This document shows, one piece after another, positions 1 through 8,704 of a stretch of 53,182 nucleotides of DNA. Numbering within the stretch: position 1 is the first letter of the stretch; every line of letters begins with the position of its first letter. This DNA is from Methylobrevis pamukkalensis (GTDB taxonomy: Bacteria > Pseudomonadota > Alphaproteobacteria > Rhizobiales > Pleomorphomonadaceae): assembly GCF_001720135.1 (NCBI RefSeq), contig NZ_MCRJ01000009.1, positions 1 through 53,182 on the forward strand. Direction: 5' to 3'. A program made the translations under genes and the position numbers. Below the pieces are notes generated by a model. That model saw nothing but the letters and a program-made list of their open reading frames with translations. It was not told where the DNA came from and made no database searches.

Positions 1-963
1 GCCGGTCTTTTCGTCGAGGAGATCGCAGAGACGGCCGGAGACAGCGCGCTGTCGCTGCGCAGATGCCCCCATAGCGGTGTGCGGATCGTGACGCCGATGC
101 TGCCGGCCGGCCTTCACGGAGCCGCGCGGGAGGCCGCCTTGCGGGCCCTGATCGATGACCTTCTGACGGGGTCGGATCTGAAACGGCCGGTTCTCTGGCA
201 CTACAGCCCGATGTTCCGTCCGGCGACGCGCGGGCGGGCCTGTGCGGCCATCGTCTACGACTGCATGGACGAGCTTGCGAACTTCCGCTTTGCGCCGCCC
301 GAATTGCGCATCTACGAGCACGAGCTGATCGCCGCGGCGGATGTGATGTTCACTGGTGGCCACAGCCTCTATGAGGCCAAGCGGAAGCTCCATCACGCGA
401 TCCACGCGTTTCCCTCGGCGGTCGACCATGTGCATTTCCAGACCGCGCGATCGCTTGCCGGACGCACGGGGGCGGAAACGCCCCGGCTCGGCTTCTATGG
501 CGTGATCGACGAACGGCTCGATCTCGGCCTCCTGGATGAGCTTGCCCGGGCTCGGCCCGACTGGGAGATCGAGATCGTCGGACCGCTTGCGAAGATCTCG
601 CCCGACGACCTGCCGCGCCGGCCCAACATCACCTACCCCGGACGGCAGTCCTATGCTGATCTTCCGAAATGGCTGGCGCGCTGGGACGTGGCGCTCATGC
701 CTTTCGCCCTCAACGATTCCACCCGCTTCATCAGCCCGACGAAGACGCCGGAGTATCTGAGTGGCGGCTGCCCGGTCGTGTCGACGGCGATCACCGACGT
801 GATGCGAACCTACGGCGACCTCGAGGGTGTGCGGATTGCCGCTCGCGACGAGTTTGTGGACGCCTGTGACGCGGCGCTGGCGCTCAGGCGCCGCCCGTCA
901 CTGGCTGGCGCGACGCGGCCGACGCCCTGATCGCCAGCGCCTCGTGGCGCAACACCCAGAGGG
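1..963 (+). CDS. Glycosyltransferase (GT-B, family 1/4-like), 5' partial, frameshifted
   Basis: The reading frame is open from base 1, so the true N-terminus lies outside the window. The visible part is the C-terminal half of a GT-B glycosyltransferase: a linker, then the nucleotide-sugar-binding Rossmann half with LGFYGVIDERLDLGLLDEL, WEIEIVGP, the YPGRQSYADLP segment, and an acidic/Pro motif region KTPEYLSGGCPVVST that corresponds to the donor-binding E-x7-E zone. It probably transfers a sugar in exopolysaccharide or LPS synthesis. The frame stops at 930, but one missing G near 893 (cgccGGCCcg read as cgccGCCcg) restores a natural ending, TGWRDAADALIASASW, in frame 3. That frame continues without a stop into the galactopyranose mutase, suggesting a two-domain protein. 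Acceptor and sugar are unknown. Confidence 0.8.
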
Positions 964-965
964 CC

Positions 966-2230
966 ATGCGGTCGCTGATCGCCGACGCCGCGCGGGAAAA
1001 GCTGGATGCAGCACGTCCTCGCCTGCCGCGGCCGCGGGCCGCGTCACCGCGATGGGATGCGGTCGTCGTCGGCGCCGGCTTTGCCGGGGCGGTGATGGCG
1101 GAGCGCATGGCGGCCGACGGCGGCAAGCGCGTGCTCGTCCTCGACCGCCGTCCGCATGTGGCCGGGAACGCCCACGACCGCACCGACGCCGCCGGCATCC
1201 TGGTGCATGACTACGGGCCGCACATCTTCCACACCAACTCCGAAGACGTGTTCGCCTACCTGTCGCGCTTCACCGATTGGCGGCCCTACGAACATCGTGT
1301 CCTTGCCGAGGTGAAGGGCAAGCTGGTGCCGATGCCGATCAACCGGACGACGCTGAACCTGCTCTACGGCCTCGACCTCACCACCGACGAGGAGGCCGCG
1401 GCCTTCCTTGCCTCGCGCGCCGAACCGGTCGCGCGGGTGGAGACCTCCGAGGACGTGGTGGTGTCGGCGATCGGCCGCGAGCTCTATGAACTGTTCTTCC
1501 GCGGCTACACGCGCAAGCAGTGGGGCCTCGACCCGTCCGAACTCGATCGCTCCGTCACCGCGCGGGTGCCGACCCGCACCAGCGTCGACGACCGCTACTT
1601 CACCGACACGTTCCAGGCGATGCCGGCGGAGGGCTATACCCGCATGTTCGAGCGCATGCTCGATCATCCCAACATCGAGGTGCGGACCGGCGTCGACTTC
1701 AAGGAGGTGCAGCACAGTCTCCAGTGGGATCACCTCGTCTACACCGGCCCGATCGACGAGTATTTCGGCCACAGATACGGCAAGCTGCCCTATCGCTCGC
1801 TGGTGTTCCGCCACGAGACGCTGGATCAGGAACAGGCGCTGCCGACCGGCACCGTCAACCATCCGGACGAGGCGACGCCCTTCACCCGGGTGTCCGAGTT
1901 CAAGCATCTGACCGGACAGGTCCATCCGCGCACCAGCGTGGTCTACGAGCATCCCTCGCCGAGGGCGACCCCTACTATCCGATCCCTCGGCCGGAAAACC
2001 GCGCGCTGCTCGATCGCTATCTGGCGCTGGCGGCAGCGACGCCCGACGTCAGCTTCGTCGGACGGCTGGCGAGCTATCGCTACTACAACATGGATCAGGT
2101 GGTCGGTCAGGCACTCGCGACATGGCGGCGGCTGAAGACGGCGGCGCCGGAGGTGACGCGAAAGCCGGACCGGGCGCTTCTCGCGGCGACAGGGTCCGAA
2201 ACGGCGCTCGCCGTCGTGACGGCGTCGTAG
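966..2230 (+). CDS. glf: UDP-galactopyranose mutase (likely C-terminal domain of a GT-UGM fusion), frameshifted
   Basis: FAD-dependent enzyme that interconverts UDP-galactopyranose and UDP-galactofuranose, supplying Galf for cell-surface glycans. The dinucleotide-binding motif VVVGAGFAGAVMAERM is followed by the FAD ribose contact region VLVLDRRPHVAGNAHD, then DYGPHIFHTN, the FRGYTRKQWG segment of the active site, and the late FVGRLASYRYYNMDQVV FAD contact. The frame shifts near 1958: one G lost from tcGGCCgag. The protein then continues in frame 2 to the stop at 2230. No ATG or GTG with a ribosome-binding site lies close to the FAD domain; the only in-frame ATG, at 966, falls inside the glycosyltransferase tail, so a fused polypeptide is more likely than an independent gene. 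Nothing else of a Galf pathway is in view. Confidence 0.88.
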
Positions 2231-2301
2231 CGGCGGTCGTGGACAAACGGTCGGAGGAGAGCGGTTCACCGGCGAACGGCTCTGTGCTCCCGGCATCGGA
2301 C

Positions 2302-2913
2302 TTACGCTGATGGCTCCGGAGGCTGCCTGACCAGTAACCCGGTGGCCATCCGGCTGAATGCCTCGATCGCGCGCGGCAGGACGACCTCGGGCGCATCGCT
2401 GGCGGCGACCCACAGGGCGGCATTCAGCGCTGCACCGGACAGAAGCCGCGCAGCGGCTTCGACGTCCACGGGCGCCATGATCCCGGCGGCGATGAGCCGA
2501 GCCACCGCCCGTTTCGTCACCTCCAGACAGGCATTCTGGCTCGGCCATTGCGACGGATCACCGAGGAAGGCTGGGCCATCCAGCAGAACGATCCGACGGA
2601 CTTCCGGATCGAGCGCCATTTCAATGTAGGCCGCGCCTTCGGCGAGCAGACCGTCCCATTCCGAGCGGGCGCCCGCACCGGCTGCCTGCGCCTTGCGGGC
2701 CATTTCGCCATCGACCTGCGCGACCACGGCAGCAAGCAGCCCCTTCTTGTCACCGAAGTTGTGATAGAGCGCTCCGCGCGTCAGCCCGACCTCCGCGGTC
2801 AGGTCGTCCATCGAGGCGGCGGCAAAGCCCCTGGCAGCGAAGGCCCGGCGCGCGGCCGCGAGCAGTTTCGCGCGGTTTTCCTCCATGGTCTCGATCCGGG
2901 ATCTGGCGGCCAA
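2302..2913 (-). CDS. TetR/AcrR family transcriptional regulator
   Basis: About 203 residues. The N-terminal helix-turn-helix has the TetR signature: LLAAARRAFAARGFAAASMDDLTAEVGLTRGALYHNFGDKKGLLAAV at about residues 14-60. The rest is a helical ligand-binding domain with no recognisable ligand. The start is taken at the TTG at 2913 because an AAGGAG sits six bases before it; the next ATG (2886) has no such site. The gene is divergent from the RidA gene. The 165-base gap holds two ATACG-N3-CGTAT dyads, one immediately in front of its own ribosome-binding site, so it probably represses itself and the RidA gene. The inducer is unknown. Confidence 0.88.
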   Translation of the reverse strand: MAARSRIETMEENRAKLLAAARRAFAARGFAAASMDDLTAEVGLTRGALYHNFGDKKGLLAAVVAQVDGEMARKAQAAGAGARSEWDGLLAEGAAYIEMALDPEVRRIVLLDGPAFLGDPSQWPSQNACLEVTKRAVARLIAAGIMAPVDVEAAARLLSGAALNAALWVAASDAPEVVLPRAIEAFSRMATGLLVRQPPEPSA

Positions 2914-2929
2914 CGCAGACTCCTTTCAC

Positions 2930-2965
2930 ATACGCGACGTATATGGATTGACATACGTAGCGTAT
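2930..2965. promoter_or_regulatory. Two tandem TetR operator dyads
   Basis: Two copies of the same dyad ATACG-N3-CGTAT occur at 2930-2942 (spacer CGA) and 2953-2965 (spacer TAG), centres 23 bases apart. The second is extended to CATACG-N3-CGTATG. A TTGACA that could serve as a -35 box for the RidA gene lies at 2948-2953, overlapping the second dyad. Position between a TetR gene and its divergent neighbour makes these the probable operator. Confidence 0.7.
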
Positions 2966-2986
2966 GCGGTCATTTCACATGCACAG

Positions 2987-3001
2987 CGTATCTCAAATAC
3001 G
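2987..3001. promoter_or_regulatory. Everted third copy of the TetR half-sites
   Basis: CGTAT at 2987-2991 and ATACG at 2997-3001 repeat the half-sites of the two upstream dyads in the opposite arrangement, with a five-base spacer. It may be an auxiliary site for the TetR protein, or chance. Confidence 0.4.
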
Positions 3002-3078
3002 TGATGCACGCGATGTCCGTGTCGCTCGCCTTGGCATTCCGTCCGGTCCGGCAACGGGCCATCCTGAAAGATCCTGTC

Positions 3079-3477
3079 ATGACCAGACCCGTCACCGTTT
3101 TTCCCGAAAGCCGCCACGCCCTCTATGAGGCGCATGGCTATTCGGCCGCGATCCGCTCCGGCGATCTGCTGTTTGTCTCCGGCCAGGTGGGCAGCCGCGC
3201 GGACGGTTCACCGGAACCGGACTTCACCGCACAGGTCCGGCAGGCCTTCGCCAATCTGAAGGCGACTCTGGCGGCGGCCGGATGCACCTTGGACGATCTC
3301 GTCGATGTCACGACGTTTCATACCGACCCCGAGACGCAGTTCGCAGCCGTCATGCAGGTGAAGAACGAAGTCTTCCCCCAACCCCCCTATCCGAACTGGA
3401 CCGCCGTCGGCGTGACGTGGCTCGCCGGTTTCGACTTCGAGATCAAGGTGATCGCCCGCATCCCGGCGCCCGGCTGA
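3079..3477 (+). CDS. RidA family (YjgF/YER057c/UK114) enamine/imine deaminase-like protein
   Basis: 132 residues, a normal RidA length. Family members hydrolyse reactive enamines and imines or act in specific catabolic routes, as soluble trimers. Typical features are SGDLLFVSGQVG near residues 30-41, the helix FANLKATLAAAGCTLDDLVDVTTF, and a C-terminal PNWTAVGVTWLAGFDFEIKVIA. The archetypal arginine that binds the 2-imino acid carboxylate (RxAV) is replaced here by NWTAVGV, so substrate may differ from true RidA. The start at 3079 is favoured over the in-frame ATG at 3004 because family members begin near here and a GAAAG precedes it. It is divergent from a TetR gene and its promoter carries that regulator's probable operators. 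Confidence 0.85.
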   Translation: MTRPVTVFPESRHALYEAHGYSAAIRSGDLLFVSGQVGSRADGSPEPDFTAQVRQAFANLKATLAAAGCTLDDLVDVTTFHTDPETQFAAVMQVKNEVFPQPPYPNWTAVGVTWLAGFDFEIKVIARIPAPG

Positions 3478-3528
3478 CGTTCCCGCGCACAGACGCTCTC
3501 CGGCACCTGACCATCCTTCGCGATCGGA

Positions 3529-4563
3529 TCACCGGTCGCGGCGCGGCTTCGGCCTCGAACGCGCTGCCATGCGGGCCGCAAGGCCGAAGGCGCGATCGCG
3601 GATGTGGGGCTCGGTCGGATTTGCGGAAGGGGTGCCGTCCTCGCTGCGCAGTTTTTCCCAGCGCAGGAGACGCTCCGGATCGACTTCGCCGCGTTCCACC
3701 GCGTCGCGGATCGCGCAGCCCGGCTCCACCTGATGCGAACAGTCGCTGAAGCGGCAGGTCCGGGCAAGCGCGTCGAGATCGTCGAACAGCACGGCCACAC
3801 CCTCGTCGCCGTCGTTGAGACGCAGTTCGCGCATGCCGGGCGTGTCGATCAGCCAGCCGCCGCCGGTCATCGCCAGCATGTGCCGGCCGCGCGTGGTGTG
3901 CCGCCCCTTGGCGTCGTTCTCGCGGATGGGCGCCGTGATGCGCGCCGTGCCCACCAGCGTGTTGGCGAGCGTCGTCTTGCCCACGCCGGAGGAGCCGACC
4001 AGCGCCACCGTCCGCCCCGGACCGCACCACCGCTCCAGGGCCTTGCCGGCATCGGGCGCCAGCGCGTCCAGCGTCAGCACCGCGATGCGTGGATTCACCG
4101 CCTCCGCACGTGCACGCCAGTCCGCGGGATCATCGCAGAGGTCGGCCTTGGTCAGCAGGATGACCGGCTCCACCCCCGCCCCCATCGCCAGCGCCAGATA
4201 GCGCTCCAGCCGCGCCGGGTTGAAGTCGGCGTTGCAGGACGTGACGATGAACAGCGTGTCGACATTGGCCGCGATCAGCTGGCGCCCCGTGCCGCTGCCG
4301 GCGGCGCGGCGGGCAAGGCTGGTGCGGCGGTCCAGGAGCCGCACAAGACGTTCCCCGTCCGCCAGCGCCCAGTCGCCGACGGCGATGTCGCCGGTCGAAA
4401 GACCTGACGGCGGAAACAGCGACAGCGGCCCACCCGCGCCGATCGCATCGACGCGGCTGCGGTGGACGGACGAGATCCGGCAGGGTGTGGCGGCGCCGAC
4501 TTCGCCTGCCACGAGCTGGCGCTGGAAATCGGCGGTCCAGCCGAGATCGGCAAGCAAGGACAT
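3529..4563 (-). CDS. rsgA: Ribosome small-subunit-dependent GTPase RsgA (YjeQ)
   Basis: Circularly permuted GTPase that helps late 30S subunit maturation. In the 344-residue protein the G4 motif TKAD (about 138-141) comes before the P-loop GSSGVGKT (190-197) and the DTPG motif (240-243), the order diagnostic of the family. The C-terminal zinc site C270, C275, H277, C283 is intact. The N-terminal OB-fold is shortened and diverged, starting MSLLADLGW. An open frame continues upstream to 4746, but conservation begins at the ATG at 4563. It is convergent with the RidA gene and tail-to-head with the oxidoreductase. Confidence 0.93.
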   Translation of the reverse strand: MSLLADLGWTADFQRQLVAGEVGAATPCRISSVHRSRVDAIGAGGPLSLFPPSGLSTGDIAVGDWALADGERLVRLLDRRTSLARRAAGSGTGRQLIAANVDTLFIVTSCNADFNPARLERYLALAMGAGVEPVILLTKADLCDDPADWRARAEAVNPRIAVLTLDALAPDAGKALERWCGPGRTVALVGSSGVGKTTLANTLVGTARITAPIRENDAKGRHTTRGRHMLAMTGGGWLIDTPGMRELRLNDGDEGVAVLFDDLDALARTCRFSDCSHQVEPGCAIRDAVERGEVDPERLLRWEKLRSEDGTPSANPTEPHIRDRAFGLAARMAARSRPKPRRDR

Positions 4564-4779
4564 GGACGTCAAGAGTGGATCCTTGCAGGAGTTCGAAAGG
4601 CCGTCATCGATGAGGCATCCGTCTTGTTGATACGGAAAACATGGTGCGACGGTGTCCCGTCCGCGGCCTTGTCTCCGGGGAGGCTCCGACGCACCCTCCC
4701 CTTCGCGCTCACTGTGCTGACCCGGACGGCGGAATGCCAGCCCCATTTCCCGGGGACCTGCGATCCGCCGAAGCGACCT

Positions 4780-5795
4780 TCAGGCGACCGTCAGCACGAT
4801 CTTGCCCTGGACATGCCCCCGGGCCGCCCGCTCGTGGGCCTTGCGGGCGTCGGCAAGCGGATAGGTGCTGTCGAGGACGACGCGGAGCGTGCCGTCCTCG
4901 AGCAGGTGTCCGAGCTGCCGCAACTGCGCGCCGCTCGAGCGGACCTGCGTGGTCGAAACCGTCACCCCCAGGCGGGCGGCCTCTTCCGCGCCCGAGTAAC
5001 CAAGCGGGAAGACCGGGAACAGGGCGCCGCCAGGCTTGAGCGTGCGCAGGAAGCGGCCGGTGCGCGGTCCGCCGACGGCATCGAGGACGAGGTCGACGTC
5101 GTGGACCACGTCTTCGGGCAGGGTCGCGGTGTAGTCGATGACGGCGTCGGCGCCGAGATCGCGCAGAAACGTCTGATGCCGGCCCGATGCCACGGCAATG
5201 ACCCGCGCGCCCTTCATCTTCGCGATCTGCACGGCGAGATGGCCCACGCCACCGGCGGCACCGTTGACGAGGACGGTCCTGCCTTCAAGCGGCACCGGCT
5301 CATGCGGGTCGGGTTGCAGCGGGTTCGGATGGTCGTGTCCGGGATCGATGAGGAACTGCCATGCGGTCAGCAGCGACATCGGCGCGCCGGCGGCCTGAAC
5401 GTGACCGATGCCCTCGGGCTTCGGCGCAACCTGCGACGCCGGCACGGCGACATACTCGGCATAGGCCCTGCTGTCTCCGGCAAGACCTTCCGGAAACCGG
5501 ACCATCGAATGGACCGCGTCGCCGACGGCAATGTCCGCCACATCGTCGCCGACCGCCGAGACCACACCCGATATGTCCGTCCCCGGAATGACCGGAAAGG
5601 CACCTGCGGCTGCCATGCGGGAGGCAGCATCCTGTAGCCGTCGCGCAGGTACCAGTCGGGGGGATTGAGCCCCACCGCATGGACGCGGATCAGCACCTCG
5701 TGCGCCTTCGGCTCCGGCGTCGGGGCGTCTTCATAACGCAGCACCTCGGGGCCGCCGAAGGCATGCAATCTCACCGCTTTCATTGTCCTGCTCAT
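4780..5795 (-). CDS. NADP-dependent MDR-family oxidoreductase (quinone reductase-like), frameshifted
   Basis: Zinc-independent medium-chain reductase. The GroES-like N-terminus (MKAVRLHAFGGPEVLRYEDAP, VHAVGLNPPDWYLRDG) is followed by a Rossmann domain with NGAAGGVGHLAVQIAKMKG and ADAVIDY. It probably reduces quinones or activated carbonyls with NADPH. The start at 5795 has GGAGG five bases upstream. The gene is split by one missing base near 5595: the run after VPF should read ttcccgg, giving VPFPVIPGTDISGVV; observed is ttccgg. It is divergent from a LysR gene 91 bases away, a common arrangement for a regulator and its target. Confidence 0.87.
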
Positions 5796-5850
5796 CCGAA
5801 CCTCCATCGTCGCAATCGTGTCCGAAGCCGATGTAGGACCATGAGCGCGG

Positions 5851-5863
5851 ATTGATAATCGAT
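5851..5863. promoter_or_regulatory. Possible LysR-type binding site
   Basis: ATTGATAATCGAT is a near-perfect dyad (ATYGAT-A-ATCRAT) in the 91-base gap between the divergent MDR oxidoreductase and LysR genes. AT-rich content stands out in this GC-rich gap. Position and symmetry suggest the regulator's site; no direct evidence. Confidence 0.4.
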
Positions 5864-5886
5864 GCCGGGATCGCTATGGTCATTCC

Positions 5887-6824
5887 ATGAAGGAACAAGT
5901 TGGTCTGGAGCGGCTGACCGGTCTGATCGCATTCGCGCGCGCCGGATCGCTGGGCAGCTACACCGCGGCGGCCCGGTCTCTCTCGATCTCGCCGTCTGCC
6001 GTGAGCAAGAGCGTGCAGCGGCTGGAACAGCATCTGGGGATCTCGCTGTTTGCCCGCACGACGCGGTCCCTGACGCTCACGCCCGAGGGGCGCGAACTGC
6101 ATGAGCGCGCGCTGCGGTTGCTGCGCGACGCCGAAGAGATCGAGCAGGTGGCCCTCGCGGCGCGCGCCGAGCCGTCGGGAAGCCTGCGGATCGCGGCGTC
6201 GCTTCCGATCGGCATTCACGTGATCGCGCCCGCGCTGCCGGCGTTTCTCGGACTGCATCCGAAGGTGAAGGTCGACCTGCGGCTGAACGACCAGGTCACG
6301 GACCTCATCGAGGAGGGGATCGACGTCGCGGTCCGTATTGGCGACCTCGCCGACTCGCGACTGCTGTCGCGACGCTTGCGCCGCACCGGGTCTGCTGCTT
6401 CGCCTCCCCCGCCTATCTGGCCGTGCGGGGCACGCCGAAGCATCCCGACGAACTGGAGGGGCATGACACCGTCACCCTGCGCTACCAGAGCACGGGACAG
6501 GCCATGCGCTGGCCCTTCCGGATCGGCGATCGCGTGGTCGAGCGTCTGCCGGCCTCCGGACTCACCGTCGACGCAAGCGACGCGCTGATCGCCATCCTTG
6601 TCGCCGGGGGTGGCATCGGCCTCTGCGCGACCTTCCTCGCCGCGCCCCACGTGGCGCGCGGCGACCTGGTGCCGGTGCTGTCGGACCATGCTGTCGAGCG
6701 GCAGAACATCACCGCGCTCTGGCCCGAAAGCCGGCGCACCAATCCTGCGGTGCGCGCCTTCCTGACCCACCTTCAGCAGGTGTTCGAGGCGCAGATGGAG
6801 GCGGCGGCGCGGGATCTGTCCTGA
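5887..6824 (+). CDS. LysR family transcriptional regulator, frameshifted
   Basis: N-terminal winged helix ([51 protein letters not shown]) and a C-terminal effector domain of about 220 residues. It resembles the DsdC/AphB-like subgroup that controls a neighbouring oxidoreductase. The frame breaks near 6377, where one base is missing around cgacgcttgcgcc. Correction gives [30 protein letters not shown] and the gene then runs to the stop at 6824. The effector is unknown; the likely target is the divergent MDR gene. Confidence 0.87.
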
Positions 6825-6897
6825 CCAGGCTCGCCCCGGAAGCCCGGCCGCAGCCACCGATGCGGCCTGGCATCGCGCTGGCGCCGACATGCAGGCC

Positions 6898-8033
6898 TCA
6901 CGCGGACGGCTGGAGATCCGTCCGCGCGTCCGCCTCTCCGTCTTCCCGTTCCAGATAGCGCCGGACATAGGTCTCGCGCACCAGCGTCAGTCCGAGTGCG
7001 GCCATCGGTGTGGCAAGGGCAAGGCCGAGGATGCCGAACAGGACGCCCATCAGGAGCTGGATCGAGATGATCAGGGCCGGCGGGAGCGACACGCGCTCCT
7101 GCTGGATCAGGGGCGTGATCGCATAGCTTTCGAGCGTTTGCACCCCGAGGTAGACGGCGACGACCAGCAGCGCCGTTGTCGGGCTGTCGGAGAAGCCAGA
7201 AGCACCGCCGGGGCGGCGGCGAGGAGCGGGCCGATGTTGGGGATGAAGGCGAGCAGGGCGGCGATCAGGCCGAGGATGGGCGCAAGCGGCACGCCGATGA
7301 GCCACAGGCCGAGCCCGGTCAGCACTCCGACCACGGTCATCGACATGAGCTGGGCAACAAGCCAGCCTTTCAGGGTGCTGGTCGCCTTGTGCAGGACGTC
7401 GACGCCCTCGTCGCGGACGGACGGGGCGAGAATGCCGATGAGGCCGCGTCGATAGATCCCCGGCTCGATCGCGACGTAGAGCCCGACGATGAGCATGATC
7501 GCGAAATTGCCGAGCGCCCCGAAGGTGGTCATGACGGCCGTTGCCGCGGTTCCACCGCCACCGTCCGACAGCAACGCGTCGGGTGTGGCGTGTTCGAGCA
7601 GCTGCTCGCCCCAGGCATAGCCTTCGATCCGCGACCGCAGGGTCTCGAGGGCGGCCGGGACTTCCTCGACCAGCTGATCGAACTGCTCGGCCGCGGCCGG
7701 CGCAAAGGCGAGGAAGGCGCCGACAAGTGCAAGGGTGACGAGAAGGGCGAACAGGCCGATGCCCCAGCCGCGACCGATGCCGATGTGCCGTGCCAGCCAG
7801 TCCCCGCCCCCACCGAAAAACACGCCGAAGAGCAGCCCGGCAAAGATCACCAGAAGGACATCCGGCACGAAGACAAGGACCAGTGTCATCACCGCAGCAA
7901 GGACGATGAGGGACATCTCGCGGCGTTCCGGCGGACGGATCCGGACGCGGCGCGCGGAGGGATCATTCGCCGTCATCTGGTCGCTCGGGGTGTAGGGGGC
8001 GAGCCCTGGCTCAGCCGCGCCATCCATCGTCAT
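6898..8033 (-). CDS. AI-2E family transporter (UPF0118/PerM), frameshifted
   Basis: Polytopic membrane permease of the family that includes TqsA and various antiporters. Hydrophobic segments are clear: SLIVLAAVMTLVLVFVPDVLL, then VIFAGLLFGVFF, a long soluble loop (about residues 90-160, EQFDQLVEEVPAALETL), and later LLAFIPNIGPLLAAAPAVLLA, followed by ESYAITPLIQQERVSLPPALI typical of the C-terminal half. One base is missing near 7195 (plus strand aaGGCCag read as aaGCCag). Two candidate start regions exist because an 18-base tandem duplication copies the ribosome-binding site and ATG; I use the ATG nearest the body (8033). The transported compound is unknown. Confidence 0.85.
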
Positions 8034-8064
8034 GATGTGGTCTCCCGTCATGATGTGGTCTCCC
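8029..8064. repeat. 18-base perfect tandem duplication over the transporter start
   Basis: gtcatgatgtggtctccc occurs twice in direct tandem (8029-8046 and 8047-8064). Read on the minus strand each unit contains a GGGAGA element and an in-frame ATG, so the AI-2E gene has two ribosome-binding-site/start pairs, six codons apart. Confidence 0.9.
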
Positions 8065-8178
8065 GTGAACTCGGCACCGGGACAAGGAGCGTTGGAATGA
8101 AAGAGGCCGCAGGAAGGAGCCCCGCCGTCCAGCAAAAACCGGCCGCAGGCATGCCCGGGACCGGTCAGAAATTGTTGA

Positions 8179-8213
8179 GACCGCCGATCATGACGTTTCG
8201 TCGATCGGCGGTC
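8179..8213 (-). terminator. Strong hairpin downstream of the csbD operon
   Basis: GACCGCCGATC (8179-8189) pairs perfectly with GATCGGCGGTC (8203-8213), and an inner GACG/CGTC stem closes the loop. It lies about 80 bases after the last gene of the minus-strand csbD operon and before the AI-2E gene. The T-tract on the minus strand is weak (TCAACAATTTC), so termination is inferred. Confidence 0.5.
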
Positions 8214-8289
8214 CGCTCGGCAAATCCGAAAGGCGTGCGGCCGCTCCGCAGGAGCGACCGCAGGGGCAGGCGGCCCACGGGCCGCGCAT

Positions 8290-8376
8290 TCAGAAGATCA
8301 GCGACAGCAAGCCGACCACGACGAGCAGGCCGATGATAAAGATGACACCCACGGTGCCGCCGATGAATTTCAGCAT
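8290..8376 (-). CDS. 28-residue single-span membrane peptide
   Basis: A tiny gene: M-L-K-F-I-G-G-T then an unbroken hydrophobic stretch rich in V, I, L and G up to the last residues LSLIF. It would make one transmembrane helix with almost no soluble part. The ATG at 8376 has a GAGG seven bases upstream. It starts nine bases after the csbD stop on the same strand, so both should be transcribed from the EcfG-type promoter in front of csbD. Comparable short hydrophobic peptides occur near stress genes, but I know no function. Real by position, ribosome-binding site and composition; function unassigned. Confidence 0.65.
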   Translation of the reverse strand: MLKFIGGTVGVIFIIGLLVVVGLLSLIF

Positions 8377-8385
8377 CCGAGGACC

Positions 8386-8562
8386 TCAGGTGTTGTCGCG
8401 AACGGCGTCTTTCGCCTTGCCGACGCCCGACTGAACCTTGCCTTCGACCTGATCGGCCTTGCCGCTGCGCTCGGTGTCCTTGTCGCCGGTCATCTTGCCG
8501 ACCGACTCCTTGACCGAACCGCCCATTTCCTTGGCCTTACCCTTGATGCGATCTTCATCCAT
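8386..8562 (-). CDS. csbD: CsbD family stress-response protein
   Basis: 58 residues, hydrophilic, rich in Lys, Gly, Asp: MDEDRIKGKAKEMGGSVKES, later KADQVEGKVQSGVGKAKDAV. The repeated KGK/EGK pattern is the CsbD (PF05532) signature. CsbD proteins are small, probably disordered, general-stress proteins; molecular role unclear. The start at 8562 has AGGAG seven bases upstream, and a good EcfG-type promoter lies 31-55 bases before it. It heads a two-gene operon with the 28-residue membrane peptide. Confidence 0.93.
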   Translation of the reverse strand: MDEDRIKGKAKEMGGSVKESVGKMTGDKDTERSGKADQVEGKVQSGVGKAKDAVRDNT

Positions 8563-8592
8563 GATGTTTCTCCTTCGGTTGTACCTAGGAGG

Positions 8593-8617
8593 AACGCCGA
8601 CCCCGCGGCCCTGTTCC
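8593..8617 (-). promoter_or_regulatory. EcfG-type general stress response promoter of csbD
   Basis: On the minus strand GGAAC (8617-8613), a 16-base spacer, then CGTT (8596-8593) match the alphaproteobacterial EcfG (sigma-EcfG) consensus GGAAC-N16/17-CGTT. The start codon of csbD is 31 bases downstream of the -10 element. CsbD genes are usual members of this regulon, which supports the call. Confidence 0.8.
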
Positions 8618-8704
8618 CGGGAATCGGGATTTCGGGCCTTGGCCGGGACGGTCAGAGGGACAATTCGCGGCGCGGCGACCGGCCAGCGGCCCTCTCCCGG
8701 AGGA

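Noticed and set aside
3604-4407. Plus-strand open frame opposite rsgA
   Set aside because: No domain signal; the minus-strand protein has all RsgA motifs.
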